From: Cyanobacteria bacterium UBA11370
Lineage (GTDB): Bacteria; Cyanobacteriota; Cyanobacteriia; Cyanobacteriales; Coleofasciculaceae
Direction: 5' to 3'
Length of the DNA: 20,316 bases
NCBI GenBank assembly: GCA_003486645.1
Contig: DNGI01000484.1
Location: 12,050 to 32,365 of the forward strand
Below are positions 1 through 5,306 of the stretch, one piece after another. A program made the translations under genes and the position numbers. Under the pieces are notes generated by a model. That model was not told the origin of the DNA. It saw only the letters and a program-made list of their open reading frames with translations, and searched no databases. Numbering within the stretch: the first letter of the stretch is position 1; the number at the start of each line of letters is the position of its first letter.

Positions 1-19
1 CTTTGACCGCAACTTGGTA

Positions 20-511
20 TTAGTTTCCTTGGAAGGTGTAAACGCTGATGATAATCAGGAAGAGGACAAATGTGGTGCCTGATGCACATACACGAACTTG
101 ATTAAGGACATGCCATTGCTGACGTGAAGTTTGCCAATCTGCGGGTGGAATTGTAGCTGTCCAGCCTAAGATTTGATCATACAGAGGTTCATTGAAGAAG
201 CGAGATACCAAAAACATACCAACGAAAAATATAATTATTCCAATAGATACTAGTCCAAATGCCAGCCAGTTTGAAGATAGATAGAAGCCAAACAATGCAG
301 GAATAGGGGCAAAGATAGAGACGAGCATCAGCGTTATATTCAGGGGCGATCGCCGTGCCACTTTTAGGAATCGCTGCATTAGTTCAGCATACTCTGTTGC
401 AGACAATTGATTGAGCAATGGCTGGAAAATAAACAACATGGTCAGCAACAGTCCTGTGAATAGTCCTGTCGAAATTGTTGCAATCACAAGTGTGGTGTGA
501 ACCAGGTACAT
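20..511 (-). CDS. DUF1772-like integral membrane protein
   Basis: A 163-residue protein with four hydrophobic segments, at about residues 5-30, 55-76, 80-105 and 140-160. The spacing and the late Trp-His...Asn...Arg stretch (WHVLNQVR, about residues 133-140) resemble the DUF1772/anthrone-oxygenase-like family of small membrane proteins. No enzymatic role can be assigned. The ATG at 511 is preceded by GAGGA about 8 nt upstream, a good ribosome binding site. The last 22 bp of the gene (20-41) recur exactly at 2440-2461, next to a dispersed repeat, so a fragment of a related gene lies there. Family assignment is from recognition only. Confidence 0.75.
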   Translation of the reverse strand: MYLVHTTLVIATISTGLFTGLLLTMLFIFQPLLNQLSATEYAELMQRFLKVARRSPLNITLMLVSIFAPIPALFGFYLSSNWLAFGLVSIGIIIFFVGMFLVSRFFNEPLYDQILGWTATIPPADWQTSRQQWHVLNQVRVCASGTTFVLFLIIISVYTFQGN

Positions 512-633
512 CGCTCTTTCCTCAAAAATGCCAATTTCAGAATCTACTTTGCTACGCCACTGCTTTAACCCCGACCCCCTCCGGCACCTGACAACTACGC
601 CCTCACTATTAGTTTAAATTTGTTCCATTCTTT

Positions 634-687
634 AGGGGAGCGATCGCTGTTGATAGATGCTGAACAGAAGTAGATGTTGGGTTTCCC
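634..687 (-). repeat. Dispersed repeat R, truncated copy 1
   Basis: Read on the minus strand this carries the left end of repeat R (AAACCCAACATCTACTT, then TTCAGCATCTAT) joined directly to the right end (GCGATCGCTCCCC). About 100 bp of the middle is missing compared with the copies at 2280-2450, 18125-18297 and 18987-19132. Confidence 0.6.
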
Positions 688-739
688 TGCGTCGAACAAA
701 TCTACGGCGATGGGCGATCGCACTAGTGTATTGTCCAAG

Positions 740-958
740 CTATTCTTTAGGCACCTTATTCAACCGACGCTCGATCGCATCCAACCTCGCTTCAATAGCC
801 GCTAGCCTATCTGGTTCCCCCGTATCAGCTTGAATACCTTGTGAAATGTACCTTAGCACCAGCCGATTGAGACTGGTGTTTTGCTGTTTAGCTATCTCCT
901 CCAGTTGCTTTTTTACTTCAGGGTCTAGCTTGATGCTGAGTGTCATCTTAGTTGCCAT
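740..958 (-). CDS. Ribbon-helix-helix DNA-binding protein
   Basis: A 72-residue protein. Residues 4-12 (KMTLSIKLD) form the expected beta strand of a MetJ/Arc/CopG-type ribbon-helix-helix fold, followed by two helices (about 13-25 and 28-42). Residues 50-68 form a charged helix with heptad-like spacing (RLAAIEARLDAIERRL), probably a coiled coil for oligomerisation. Such proteins act as dimeric repressors and often as antitoxins or plasmid copy-control regulators. It is divergent from the 76-aa gene at 1060, and the 101-bp gap holds three direct 10-bp repeats that could be its operator. A 5' fragment of a near-identical gene lies at 17192-17236. No linked toxin is recognisable, so a regulator role is the safest call. 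Confidence 0.75.
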   Translation of the reverse strand: MATKMTLSIKLDPEVKKQLEEIAKQQNTSLNRLVLRYISQGIQADTGEPDRLAAIEARLDAIERRLNKVPKE

Positions 959-994
959 CCCAAAAGGATACCTGACTAGGGTAGCATCGTATTT

Positions 995-1024
995 GACTAC
1001 TTTTAACTACTTTTAACTACTTTT
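995..1024. promoter_or_regulatory. Three direct 10-bp repeats, possible RHH operator
   Basis: Three consecutive units (GACTACTTTT, AACTACTTTT, AACTACTTTT) sit between the divergent RHH gene and the 76-aa gene. One unit per helical turn is the arrangement used by many RHH repressors that bind side by side on one DNA face. Operator function is inferred from position and periodicity. Confidence 0.45.
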
Positions 1025-1059
1025 GGGATTCTCAAGTAATCACGTTTGAGGTTTTAGAG

Positions 1060-1290
1060 ATGACACAAGATGACCTAATGGAACTGATTGATGAACTGGG
1101 TCTAGTATCGGTCGTTAGCTTGCTGGCGACTTGCTGCCGGGATAAAGCCGAACTTTATCTGAAGCAGCGAGGACGCGGCTCAAATCAATACACTGCTTGG
1201 AATAACAATGCTTTCCTATTCAGACAGCTAATGACCAAACTCCAGCCCACGGTCAATTATGACCCTGACACCAACCCTACAAGCGACTGA
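1060..1290 (+). CDS. 76-aa conserved protein, copy 1 (function unknown)
   Basis: A small protein beginning MTQDDLMELIDELG, predicted mostly helical, with two adjacent cysteines (TCCRDK) and a conserved middle (GSNQYTAWNNNAFLF). I do not recognise the family. A second copy at 16622-16852 differs at only four of 76 residues (D5N, one K-to-R, and S75G/D76E at the end), and about nine bases in ten are identical, so the protein is under constraint or recently duplicated. In both places it lies close to RHH genes. The upstream GAGG about 10 nt before the ATG supports this start. It ends 20 bp from the odd tRNA-Lys gene on the other strand. It could be an effector or partner of the RHH protein, but nothing in the sequence proves this. 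Confidence 0.7.
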   Translation: MTQDDLMELIDELGLVSVVSLLATCCRDKAELYLKQRGRGSNQYTAWNNNAFLFRQLMTKLQPTVNYDPDTNPTSD

Positions 1291-1310
1291 CAACGAATGG
1301 GTGAATTAGT

Positions 1311-1404
1311 GGGGATGGTGGGACTCGTTTGCGAAGCGTTCCCGAAGGGTACCCACACCCAATCGGTTAAAAAGCCGATTGCTCTGCCATCGAGCTACAT
1401 CCCC
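1311..1404 (-). tRNA. tRNA-Lys(TTT) with T-loop insertion and 8-nt anticodon loop
   Basis: The acceptor stem is GGGGATG/CATCCCC, the D-arm is canonical (GCTC...GAGC), and the anticodon stem is ATCGG/CCGAT. The anticodon loop is CTTTTTAA, eight nt instead of seven, with one extra T. The T-stem GTGGG/CCCAC is intact, but the T-loop is T54 + 23 nt + CGAGT, so a small repeat (1328-1350) replaces T55. The insert can form a short hairpin over CCCTTCGGG. Discriminator A73; CCA is not encoded. A normal tRNA-Lys(TTT) exists at 8259-8330, so this copy may be a pseudogene, a frameshift-suppressor-like tRNA, or an RNA from which the insert is removed. Confidence 0.75.
1328..1350 (-). repeat. Small T-loop repeat, copy in tRNA-Lys (23 nt)
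   Basis: In the tRNA sense this starts ACCCTTCGGGAACGCT. It shares the ACYC-CTTCGG-GAACGCT core with the inserts at 1511-1535 and 8169-8192, and all three sit between T54 and C56. It resembles in size and GC-rich hairpin form the small dispersed repeats known from Nostoc genomes. Confidence 0.8.
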
Positions 1405-1493
1405 ATTCATGTGAACTCCTCAACCTGGATTTGATGCAGAAACTCTTCAGTTCAACAACTGAGTGTTCTGTCATTAAGCGATCGCGCAATGAC

Positions 1494-1585
1494 CCCTTAC
1501 CCAAGAGTCGTTCGCGCAGCGTTCTCCGAAGGAGTACTTGGTCGCCGTCTTTAGGAGGGACCGGTCTGCATCCCGCAGGTAAGGG
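1494..1585 (-). tRNA. tRNA-like gene, possible Arg(CCT), with T-loop insertion
   Basis: A 7-bp acceptor stem CCCTTAC/GTAAGGG and a 5-bp T-stem CCAAG/CTTGG frame a T-loop made of T54 + 25-nt repeat + CGACT. The anticodon loop reads CTCCTAA, giving CCT (Arg). The anticodon stem is poor: CCG.TC/GACGG with a bulged G and a C-A mismatch below the loop. The D-arm is short (CTGC GGGAT GCAG). These defects suggest a decayed or very divergent tRNA. It lies 89 bp from the tRNA-Lys that has the same insertion. The alternative is a complex repeat that only mimics a tRNA. Confidence 0.5.
1511..1535 (-). repeat. Small T-loop repeat, copy in Arg-like tRNA (25 nt)
   Basis: In the tRNA sense it begins ACTCCTTCGGAGAACGCTGC. 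The hairpin arms are CTCC/GGAG, while the other two copies have CCC/GGG. The base changes on both sides keep the pairing, which suggests that the hairpin matters. Confidence 0.7.
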
Positions 1586-1643
1586 AAAAGTAATTTCAAA
1601 TCTGCAATTTGAAATTGAAATTAAATGTACAATTCGTTTAAAA

Positions 1644-2024
1644 TCACGCCAATTTCACATCGTACAGTTTAAAGCGCTCATCATTGGTAATGATTATGTA
1701 ATCTTCTACTTTCGCCTGAGCGATAATCATGCGGTCAAAAGGGTCTTGATGATGGAATGGCAAATTCTGCAATATTTCGTAATGACGAAACCTAGTGTCT
1801 AAAATCTGAAAGTGGTTATCGCTTAGAAATAGTTCCAACTCAGAAAGCGAAATGGACAAAGACAACTTACCGATACTAATCTTAATTGTTATTTCCCACA
1901 AGCTAGCTTGACTGATATAAATGTCATTCGCAGGATTAGCAATGAATGCTTGTGCTTGTTTGGAAAGCTTCTCGTTACCTTCAATAAACCAAATCAAAAT
2001 GTGAGTATCAATTAGATAGTTCAT
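1644..2024 (-). CDS. vapC: VapC-type PIN-domain toxin
   Basis: A 126-residue PIN-domain protein. The acidic active-site residues are visible: D6 (LIDTHILIW), E44 (SLWEITIK), D94/D97 (QDPFDRMIIAQA) and D115 (ITNDERF). VapC toxins are Mg-dependent endoribonucleases, often cutting tRNA anticodon loops or the rRNA sarcin-ricin loop. The length is normal and the protein looks intact. Its ATG overlaps the stop of the upstream antitoxin gene (ATGA), so the pair is translationally coupled. The RNA target cannot be read from the sequence. Confidence 0.93.
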   Translation of the reverse strand: MNYLIDTHILIWFIEGNEKLSKQAQAFIANPANDIYISQASLWEITIKISIGKLSLSISLSELELFLSDNHFQILDTRFRHYEILQNLPFHHQDPFDRMIIAQAKVEDYIIITNDERFKLYDVKLA

Positions 2025-2239
2025 GGCAGCATATATTCTTCAAACCCCGGAGGCGTTGCATCAAAATCATCTGCCACATAAGTAAAAATGCCTCTGCCAC
2101 AACCGAATTGGCGAGGTTGAATAGCGTTTGAATTTTTCCCTGACTTTTCTTTTATATTTTGGATTTCATTTATAAGTTGAATATCTTGCAATAACAAAAT
2201 CCACTGAATCAGTTCTAATTTAAGAGCTTCTATATTCAT
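2021..2239 (-). CDS. DUF2281-like antitoxin, partner of VapC
   Basis: A 72-residue protein starting MNIEALKLELIQWILLLQD, with a helical N-terminus (about 1-35) and the C-terminal block REFGCG-like/GIFTYVADDFDATPPGFEEYM typical of DUF2281 antitoxins in cyanobacteria. The acidic C-terminal tail is the expected toxin-neutralising segment. An upstream in-frame ATG at 2302 would add 21 residues encoded across a HIP1 site and the end of repeat R, so I prefer 2239. The gene overlaps vapC by 4 bp. Antitoxin-toxin complexes of this kind usually repress their own promoter. Confidence 0.85.
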   Translation of the reverse strand: MNIEALKLELIQWILLLQDIQLINEIQNIKEKSGKNSNAIQPRQFGCGRGIFTYVADDFDATPPGFEEYMLP

Positions 2240-2279
2240 GGTTTCTACAAATCCCAATTTTTTTATTTTGAAGGTACGC

Positions 2280-2450
2280 GATCGCTCCCCTTGGAACGCC
2301 AACAGCTAAACTCATCGGTGACAGATAACTCGAAACGAAGCCCAACGCTTGAAGTGAGATGGAAGGTAAGCGCGATCAGCTTCGCTGGTGCGGTAGGCAA
2401 TCGCTCTTATTGGTATAGATGTTGAGCAAAAGTAGATGGTTAGTTTCCTT
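2280..2450 (-). repeat. Dispersed repeat R, copy 2 (with nested small repeat)
   Basis: On the minus strand it runs from about AAACTAACCATCTACTTTTG to GCGTTCCAAGGGGAGCGAT, and it aligns over most of its length with copies at 18125-18297 and 18987-19132. It contains a roughly 25-bp insert (about 2374-2402, TGCCTACCGCACCAGCGAAG onward) at a position where the 18987 copy has an uninterrupted HIP1 octamer. It abuts a 22-bp copy (2440-2461) of the 3' end of the DUF1772-like gene. Confidence 0.7.
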
Positions 2451-2508
2451 GGAAGGTGTAAGCCAGATGCCAGCCGCTGCGCTGCTGTATTAACTTGCGT
2501 TGACCTGA

Positions 2509-3252
2509 CTAAGTTGATTTAGTTGAAGTGTCCGTTGCAAGAAATGTGCAGAATTTATCTATTATTGGCACCGTAATCTTCATAAGTTGACTGCGCTCTT
2601 CCTCTGTCATACTTGTGGGCTTTCCATGCCGTAGTGGATCTGCCTTCTCCTTGAGAGTATCAATTTCCTCCCTCGACACCCCAAGAACATTACGCATCTT
2701 TTCCCAAGCTCTCTCATCAGCTTTTTTACCGGATAAAGGCACATCCTCGCCATGAATCTTGAAAAACTGCATGACAGACTCGATTGCTCTATAGCAATAA
2801 AACCCTGAATCATGGAAAGACCGTGCTGCCCGTTTGATATCAGCGAGAGCATGAAAAAAATACCAGGATAATTTATGCTGTGATGCTAGAAGCAATTCTT
2901 GCAATAAATCTGGTTGTTGAGCCTTTCTGATCCCGTCAGGAAAATCAACGCCAAATACAATATGTTCTTCTTTTGCTGGATCAATTAGACTAATGAGTTC
3001 AACGTCATAAGCGTAGCCTAGAGCGAAACCCACTATGTTAACTAAACCTGACAGAAAATCTTGGAAATAATAGGATAATTCTGAGTCAGGTAAGTCTGTC
3101 TCTTCAATCTTCACTGATGCTGTGAGCTGAGATGCAAAAACAGTCACAAATGCTTCACCAGTTATGCGTCCCTCTAATCGAATTACTGGCATTTGATAAT
3201 ATACTCCAGCGCGTTCGGGATGTACTACTCCAGTTATGTGCAAAAGACGCAT
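2509..3252 (-). CDS. Unknown protein with HEPN-like C-terminus
   Basis: A 247-residue soluble protein. The N-terminal half (1-115) looks like a mixed beta domain with no recognised signature. Residues 130-240 are helical and contain SGFYCYRAIESVMQFF and then EKADPLRHGKP, a pattern seen in HEPN/ApeA-like helical bundles, where a histidine after a basic residue (Rx4-6H) is catalytic in RNases. Here the motif is imperfect: the upstream arginine position appears to be lysine. The start is well supported by AGGAGG 9 nt before the ATG. It lies downstream of, and on the same strand as, the tRNA array. A second HEPN-like gene flanks the other end of the array. The HEPN call is tentative. Confidence 0.6.
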   Translation of the reverse strand: MRLLHITGVVHPERAGVYYQMPVIRLEGRITGEAFVTVFASQLTASVKIEETDLPDSELSYYFQDFLSGLVNIVGFALGYAYDVELISLIDPAKEEHIVFGVDFPDGIRKAQQPDLLQELLLASQHKLSWYFFHALADIKRAARSFHDSGFYCYRAIESVMQFFKIHGEDVPLSGKKADERAWEKMRNVLGVSREEIDTLKEKADPLRHGKPTSMTEEERSQLMKITVPIIDKFCTFLATDTSTKST

Positions 3253-3371
3253 AACGCTTTAACCTCCTGAGATGTATCAAAAGTACATATCCTAATCTAG
3301 GAAATTCTTCGCAATTCTGCCTGCAAGCTTATAGCCTAACTCGGCATTGATTTTAAACAATCTTGAGCAAT

Positions 3372-3442
3372 CCACCGGGAAGGTACTGCCCCTTCTACCT
3401 CTGCGTTATCAGCACAGTGCCTCGCTTCTCGGCTTCCGGTGG
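3372..3442 (-). tRNA. tRNA-Ile(GAT) with aberrant T-loop
   Basis: A complete cloverleaf: acceptor CCACCGG/CCGGTGG (7 bp), D-stem GCC/GGC, anticodon stem CTGTG/CGCAG with loop CTGATAA, variable loop AGGTA, T-stem GAAGG/CCTTC. Discriminator A73. The T-loop is GGCAGTA instead of TTCRANY, so T54, T55 and A58 are all replaced. The D-loop GAGAAGCGA has A18-G19 instead of G18-G19. It is the last tRNA in the transcriptional direction of the array and the only Ile(GAT) gene. Standard T-loop searches could miss it. Confidence 0.75.
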
Positions 3443-3487
3443 TCGTAGAGGATGTACAATTAATCTCTACCACTTCCAAATTTTTTC

Positions 3488-4021
3488 ATGGACAAAACCA
3501 TATTGGCTTATGCAGCAGGATTAATGGACGGGGAGGGAAGTATTACCCTCATCCGCACCAACAAAGGTGGGCAAAGAGCGCCATATTTGACCATGACTAG
3601 CACATCTATTGAGCTTGTCCAGTTTATGAAAGACCATTTTGGCGGCTCTGCTTGCATAGCTCACAAAGCCAAAGACAAATATAGTGAAGCTTATCACTGG
3701 AAAATCGGTCGCAAAGGTGCATTAAAAGCTCTTACACTAATAGCACCTTATTTGAGAGAGAAAGAAAAAGTAAGAAGAGCGCGTCTCATTCTAGACCACT
3801 ATCCTGAACTGTTGCCAAGAAATGGTCATTACACTCCAGAGATTTTGGAAAAAATACACCAAGTAGAACAAGAGTTTTTCAAATATTCCTCCAAAGTAAA
3901 AATCTTGAAAAAGGCGGAAGATGAAGGAATCGAACCTTTACAGTTATCAACTGTACCCCAAGTTTCAAGCCTGGTTGCCGTCCATTCGGCGGCATCTTCC
4001 AAGTTGAATAACGGAAGATGA
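3488..4021 (+). CDS. LAGLIDADG homing endonuclease
   Basis: A 177-residue protein. Residues 6-17 (LAYAAGLMDGEG) are a clear single LAGLIDADG motif, followed by the usual SITL strand. Single-motif members act as homodimers that cut long DNA targets. The family fold ends near residue 143. The last 35 or so residues are antisense to tRNA-Ser(TGA), and the stop codon lies inside the antisense strand of tRNA-Ser(CGA). The gene is opposite to every tRNA around it and sits between tRNA-Ile and the Ser pair, so it looks like a free-standing mobile endonuclease that invaded the array. No good ribosome binding site is seen before the ATG; TACAAT at about 3454 could be a -10 element. Confidence 0.85.
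   Translation: MDKTILAYAAGLMDGEGSITLIRTNKGGQRAPYLTMTSTSIELVQFMKDHFGGSACIAHKAKDKYSEAYHWKIGRKGALKALTLIAPYLREKEKVRRARLILDHYPELLPRNGHYTPEILEKIHQVEQEFFKYSSKVKILKKAEDEGIEPLQLSTVPQVSSLVAVHSAASSKLNNGR
3916..4000 (-). tRNA. tRNA-Ser(TGA)
   Basis: 85 nt, class II. Acceptor GGAAGAT/ATCTTCC, anticodon loop CTTGAAA, variable-arm stem TACAGTT/AACTGTA, T-loop TTCGATT, discriminator G73. Odd points: positions 8-9 are GC rather than TR, and the base pair nearest the acceptor in the T-stem is an A-C mismatch. The 3' end of the LAGLIDADG reading frame lies antisense across the whole gene. Confidence 0.85.
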
Positions 4022-4097
4022 AGGAGTCGAACCTTTACAGTTGTTAACTGCACTCCTGTGTTCGAGACAGGTTGCCGTCCTCTCGGCAGCAGCTTCC
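4013..4097 (-). tRNA. tRNA-Ser(CGA)
   Basis: 85 nt, class II, closely related to the neighbour at 3916 and probably a tandem duplicate. Anticodon stem CCTGT/ACAGG, loop CTCGAAC (anticodon CGA), variable-arm stem with GTT/AAC, T-loop TTCGACT, G73. The acceptor GGAAGCT/ATCTTCC has one C-T mismatch at pair 6-67. Confidence 0.85.
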
Positions 4098-4194
4098 AAA
4101 ATTTTGGGTATATGGCGATTCTTAAAAGAAAGACTTTATTATTGATACACACCCCATTTAATAGTAAGATGGCAAGACCGTTTAAAGTTTGTCA

Positions 4195-4411
4195 TGCGAA
4201 TCACTCAAGACCAACTAATAAAATGGTTCCAAGAATACTATCAGTCTCAATGATAACCGCAAGTTTCAAGCCTGTTTAGAAAAGGGCATTGAATTAGCAT
4301 TTATCAACTGCTCTCAACAAAAAAAGTTTCAGAAATCTACGTCTCAAAAATATCTTAATATCATAACCTCCATTATCAATTCAAAGGTGTCTGGGGGAAC
4401 TCGAATCCCCT
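4195..4411 (+). pseudogene. Possible frame-broken small ORF between tRNAs
   Basis: A frame starting MRITQDQLIKWFQEYYQSQ stops at about 4252. The overlapping next frame continues as NDNRKFQACLEKGIELAF and on through FINCSQQKKFQKS before ending inside the antisense of tRNA-His at 4411. The two pieces together read like one small charged helical protein with a one-base frameshift near 4247. I recognise no family. It fills the 289-bp gap between tRNA-Ser(CGA) and tRNA-His, where no tRNA could be folded. Chance open frames remain possible. Confidence 0.3.
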
Positions 4412-4459
4412 AATACTGATGCCACAAATCAGCGCCGCGACCACTTTGGCTTCAGACAC
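4387..4459 (-). tRNA. tRNA-His(GTG)
   Basis: 73 nt. Acceptor GTGTCTG/CAGACAC, anticodon loop TTGTGGC, T-arm GGGGA TTCGAGT TCCCC. The discriminator is C73, as required for histidine, but the base before position 1 is T. The G-1 normally encoded in bacterial tRNA-His genes is therefore absent. Position 8 is A instead of T. Confidence 0.88.
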
Positions 4460-4462
4460 AGT

Positions 4463-4534
4463 GGATCTGGTGGGGGTCGAACCCACAACCTCTTCTTTGC
4501 AAGAGAAGCGTTCTCCCATTGGAACTACAGACCC
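4463..4534 (-). tRNA. tRNA-Ala(TGC)
   Basis: 72 nt. Acceptor GGGTCTG/CAGATCC contains the G3-T70 wobble pair that is the alanine identity element. Anticodon loop CTTGCAA, T-loop TTCGACC, A73. Looks fully canonical. Confidence 0.93.
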
Positions 4535-4543
4535 ATGTTGAGT

Positions 4544-4616
4544 GGATACTGGTCGGAATTGAACCGACATCTTTCTAGCAGCCAGCTAGACGCTTTACCA
4601 ATTAAGCTACAGACCC
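4544..4616 (-). tRNA. tRNA-Ala(GGC), acceptor-stem bulge
   Basis: Anticodon stem TCTAG/CTAGA with loop CTGGCTG (anticodon GGC; T37 instead of A). The 5' acceptor GGGTCTG is identical to tRNA-Ala(TGC), but the 3' strand reads CAGTATCC, i.e. CAGATCC with one extra T. The stem pairs only with a bulge. G3-T70 is kept. Possibly decaying. Confidence 0.8.
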
Positions 4617-4692
4617 GTAGAATAGCAATCAATCTCGTATCCGATTCAATTAATTGCAGAAGAAAGCAACCTCCTTTTATCTTGTTTTCAAC

Positions 4693-4765
4693 AGGAGTGG
4701 TAGGACTTGAACCTACAATAGCCAATTTAGAAGATTGGTACTCTATCCAATTGAGTTACACTCCC
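4693..4765 (-). tRNA. tRNA-Arg(TCT)
   Basis: 73 nt. Acceptor GGGAGTG/CACTCCT (G1-T72 wobble), anticodon stem CCAAT/ATTGG with loop CTTCTAA, T-arm GTAGG TTCAAGT CCTAC. Canonical D-arm AACTC...GAGT. Confidence 0.92.
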
Positions 4766-4770
4766 ATAAT

Positions 4771-4846
4771 TGGTAGTCCTGACAGGGCTTGAACCTGTGA
4801 CATCCTCTTTGTAAGAGAGGCGCTCTCCCCACTGAGCTACAGGACT
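4771..4846 (-). tRNA. tRNA-Val(TAC), CCA encoded
   Basis: Acceptor AGTCCTG/CAGGACT, anticodon stem CCTCT/AGAGG with loop CTTACAA, T-loop TTCAAGC, then ACCA in the DNA (4771-4774). Canonical. Confidence 0.94.
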
Positions 4847-4853
4847 ACGTAGA

Positions 4854-4924
4854 GCGGATGATGGGACTCGAACCCATGCGCTGAGACTGGCAGACTCAGA
4901 TGCTAGCCACTACATCACACCCGC
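4854..4924 (-). tRNA. tRNA-Gly(GCC)
   Basis: 71 nt. Acceptor GCGGGTG/CATCCGC, anticodon loop CTGCCAG, T-arm CATGGG TTCGAGT CCCAT, T73. The pair below the anticodon loop is T31-T39, a mismatch also seen in tRNA-Thr(CGT) here. Confidence 0.9.
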
Positions 4925-4935
4925 AAGTTTCAAAA

Positions 4936-5005
4936 GCGGATAACGAGGCTCGAACTCGTGCCAAGAGTTTGGAAGACTCATATGCTACCGCTACACCATA
5001 TCCGC
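4936..5005 (-). tRNA. tRNA-Gly(TCC)
   Basis: 70 nt. Acceptor GCGGATA/TATCCGC, anticodon loop CTTCCAA, T-arm ACGAG TTCGAGC CTCGT, T73. The outermost anticodon-stem pair is T-T. Confidence 0.92.
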
Positions 5006-5188
5006 TTGAATAAAAGAAGTGGAATGCTGACCACTCAGCCAGGTGGAAACCTCAAGGTTTTATGGAACCTACAACCAGAACCCCTGGATTTTATCGAGCA
5101 TTAAACTTTATGGTTTGAATGTTGACTGTCTAATCTTTAATGATTGAAGTTTGAGCGTTAAGCGTTGAGCTTTAAGCTTTAACATTCA
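5006..5188 (-). other. Structured spacer with heptad repeats inside the array
   Basis: The half nearest tRNA-Gly(TCC) (about 5024-5105, minus strand) has several hairpins: CCAG/CTGG, AGGTT-CCATAA-AACCT, GCTGA/TCAGC, and an outer AATGCT/AGCATT pairing. The CCATAA loop resembles a CAT anticodon loop lacking T33, so a wrecked tRNA-Met is conceivable. The other half (about 5116-5185) is a degenerate 7-bp tandem repeat (TTGAGCG, TTAAGCG, TTGAGCT, TTAAGCT). Confidence 0.4.
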
Positions 5189-5262
5189 TGGTTGATGGAG
5201 CTGGAATCGAACCAACACTTCATGATGGGTAGTCATGCGCTCTTCCTTTGAGCTATCCACCA
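5189..5262 (-). tRNA. tRNA-Gly(ACC) by anticodon, CCA encoded
   Basis: Acceptor TGGTGGA/TCCATCA (7 bp), D-arm GCTC...GAGC, anticodon stem CATGA/TCATG with loop CTACCCA, T-arm GTTGG TTCGATT CCAGC, then A73 and encoded CCA. The anticodon at 34-36 is ACC, which would decode GGT as glycine. A34 glycine tRNAs are essentially absent from bacteria, position 37 is C rather than a purine, and A73 is not the usual glycine discriminator. The cloverleaf is sound; the amino-acid identity is uncertain. Confidence 0.8.
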
Positions 5263-5306
5263 AATACCATAAATTTAGAGATTTTCGAGTGACCAGCAAG
5301 CCTATT

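Noticed and set aside
995..1024. CRISPR-like array
   Set aside because: Units are 10 bp with no spacers; no CRISPR repeat-spacer pattern exists anywhere in the window.
1431..1802. Plus-strand frame of 123 codons
   Set aside because: It runs through the antisense of the Arg-like tRNA and the vapC 3' end; arginine- and serine-rich start with no family features.
3829..4152. Minus-strand frame over the Ser tRNAs
   Set aside because: Overlaps two tRNA genes in the sense direction and the endonuclease antisense.
4376..4792. Open frames on both strands across the His-Ala-Arg tRNA region
   Set aside because: They coincide with tRNA genes and their antisense; no ribosome binding sites or protein-like composition.
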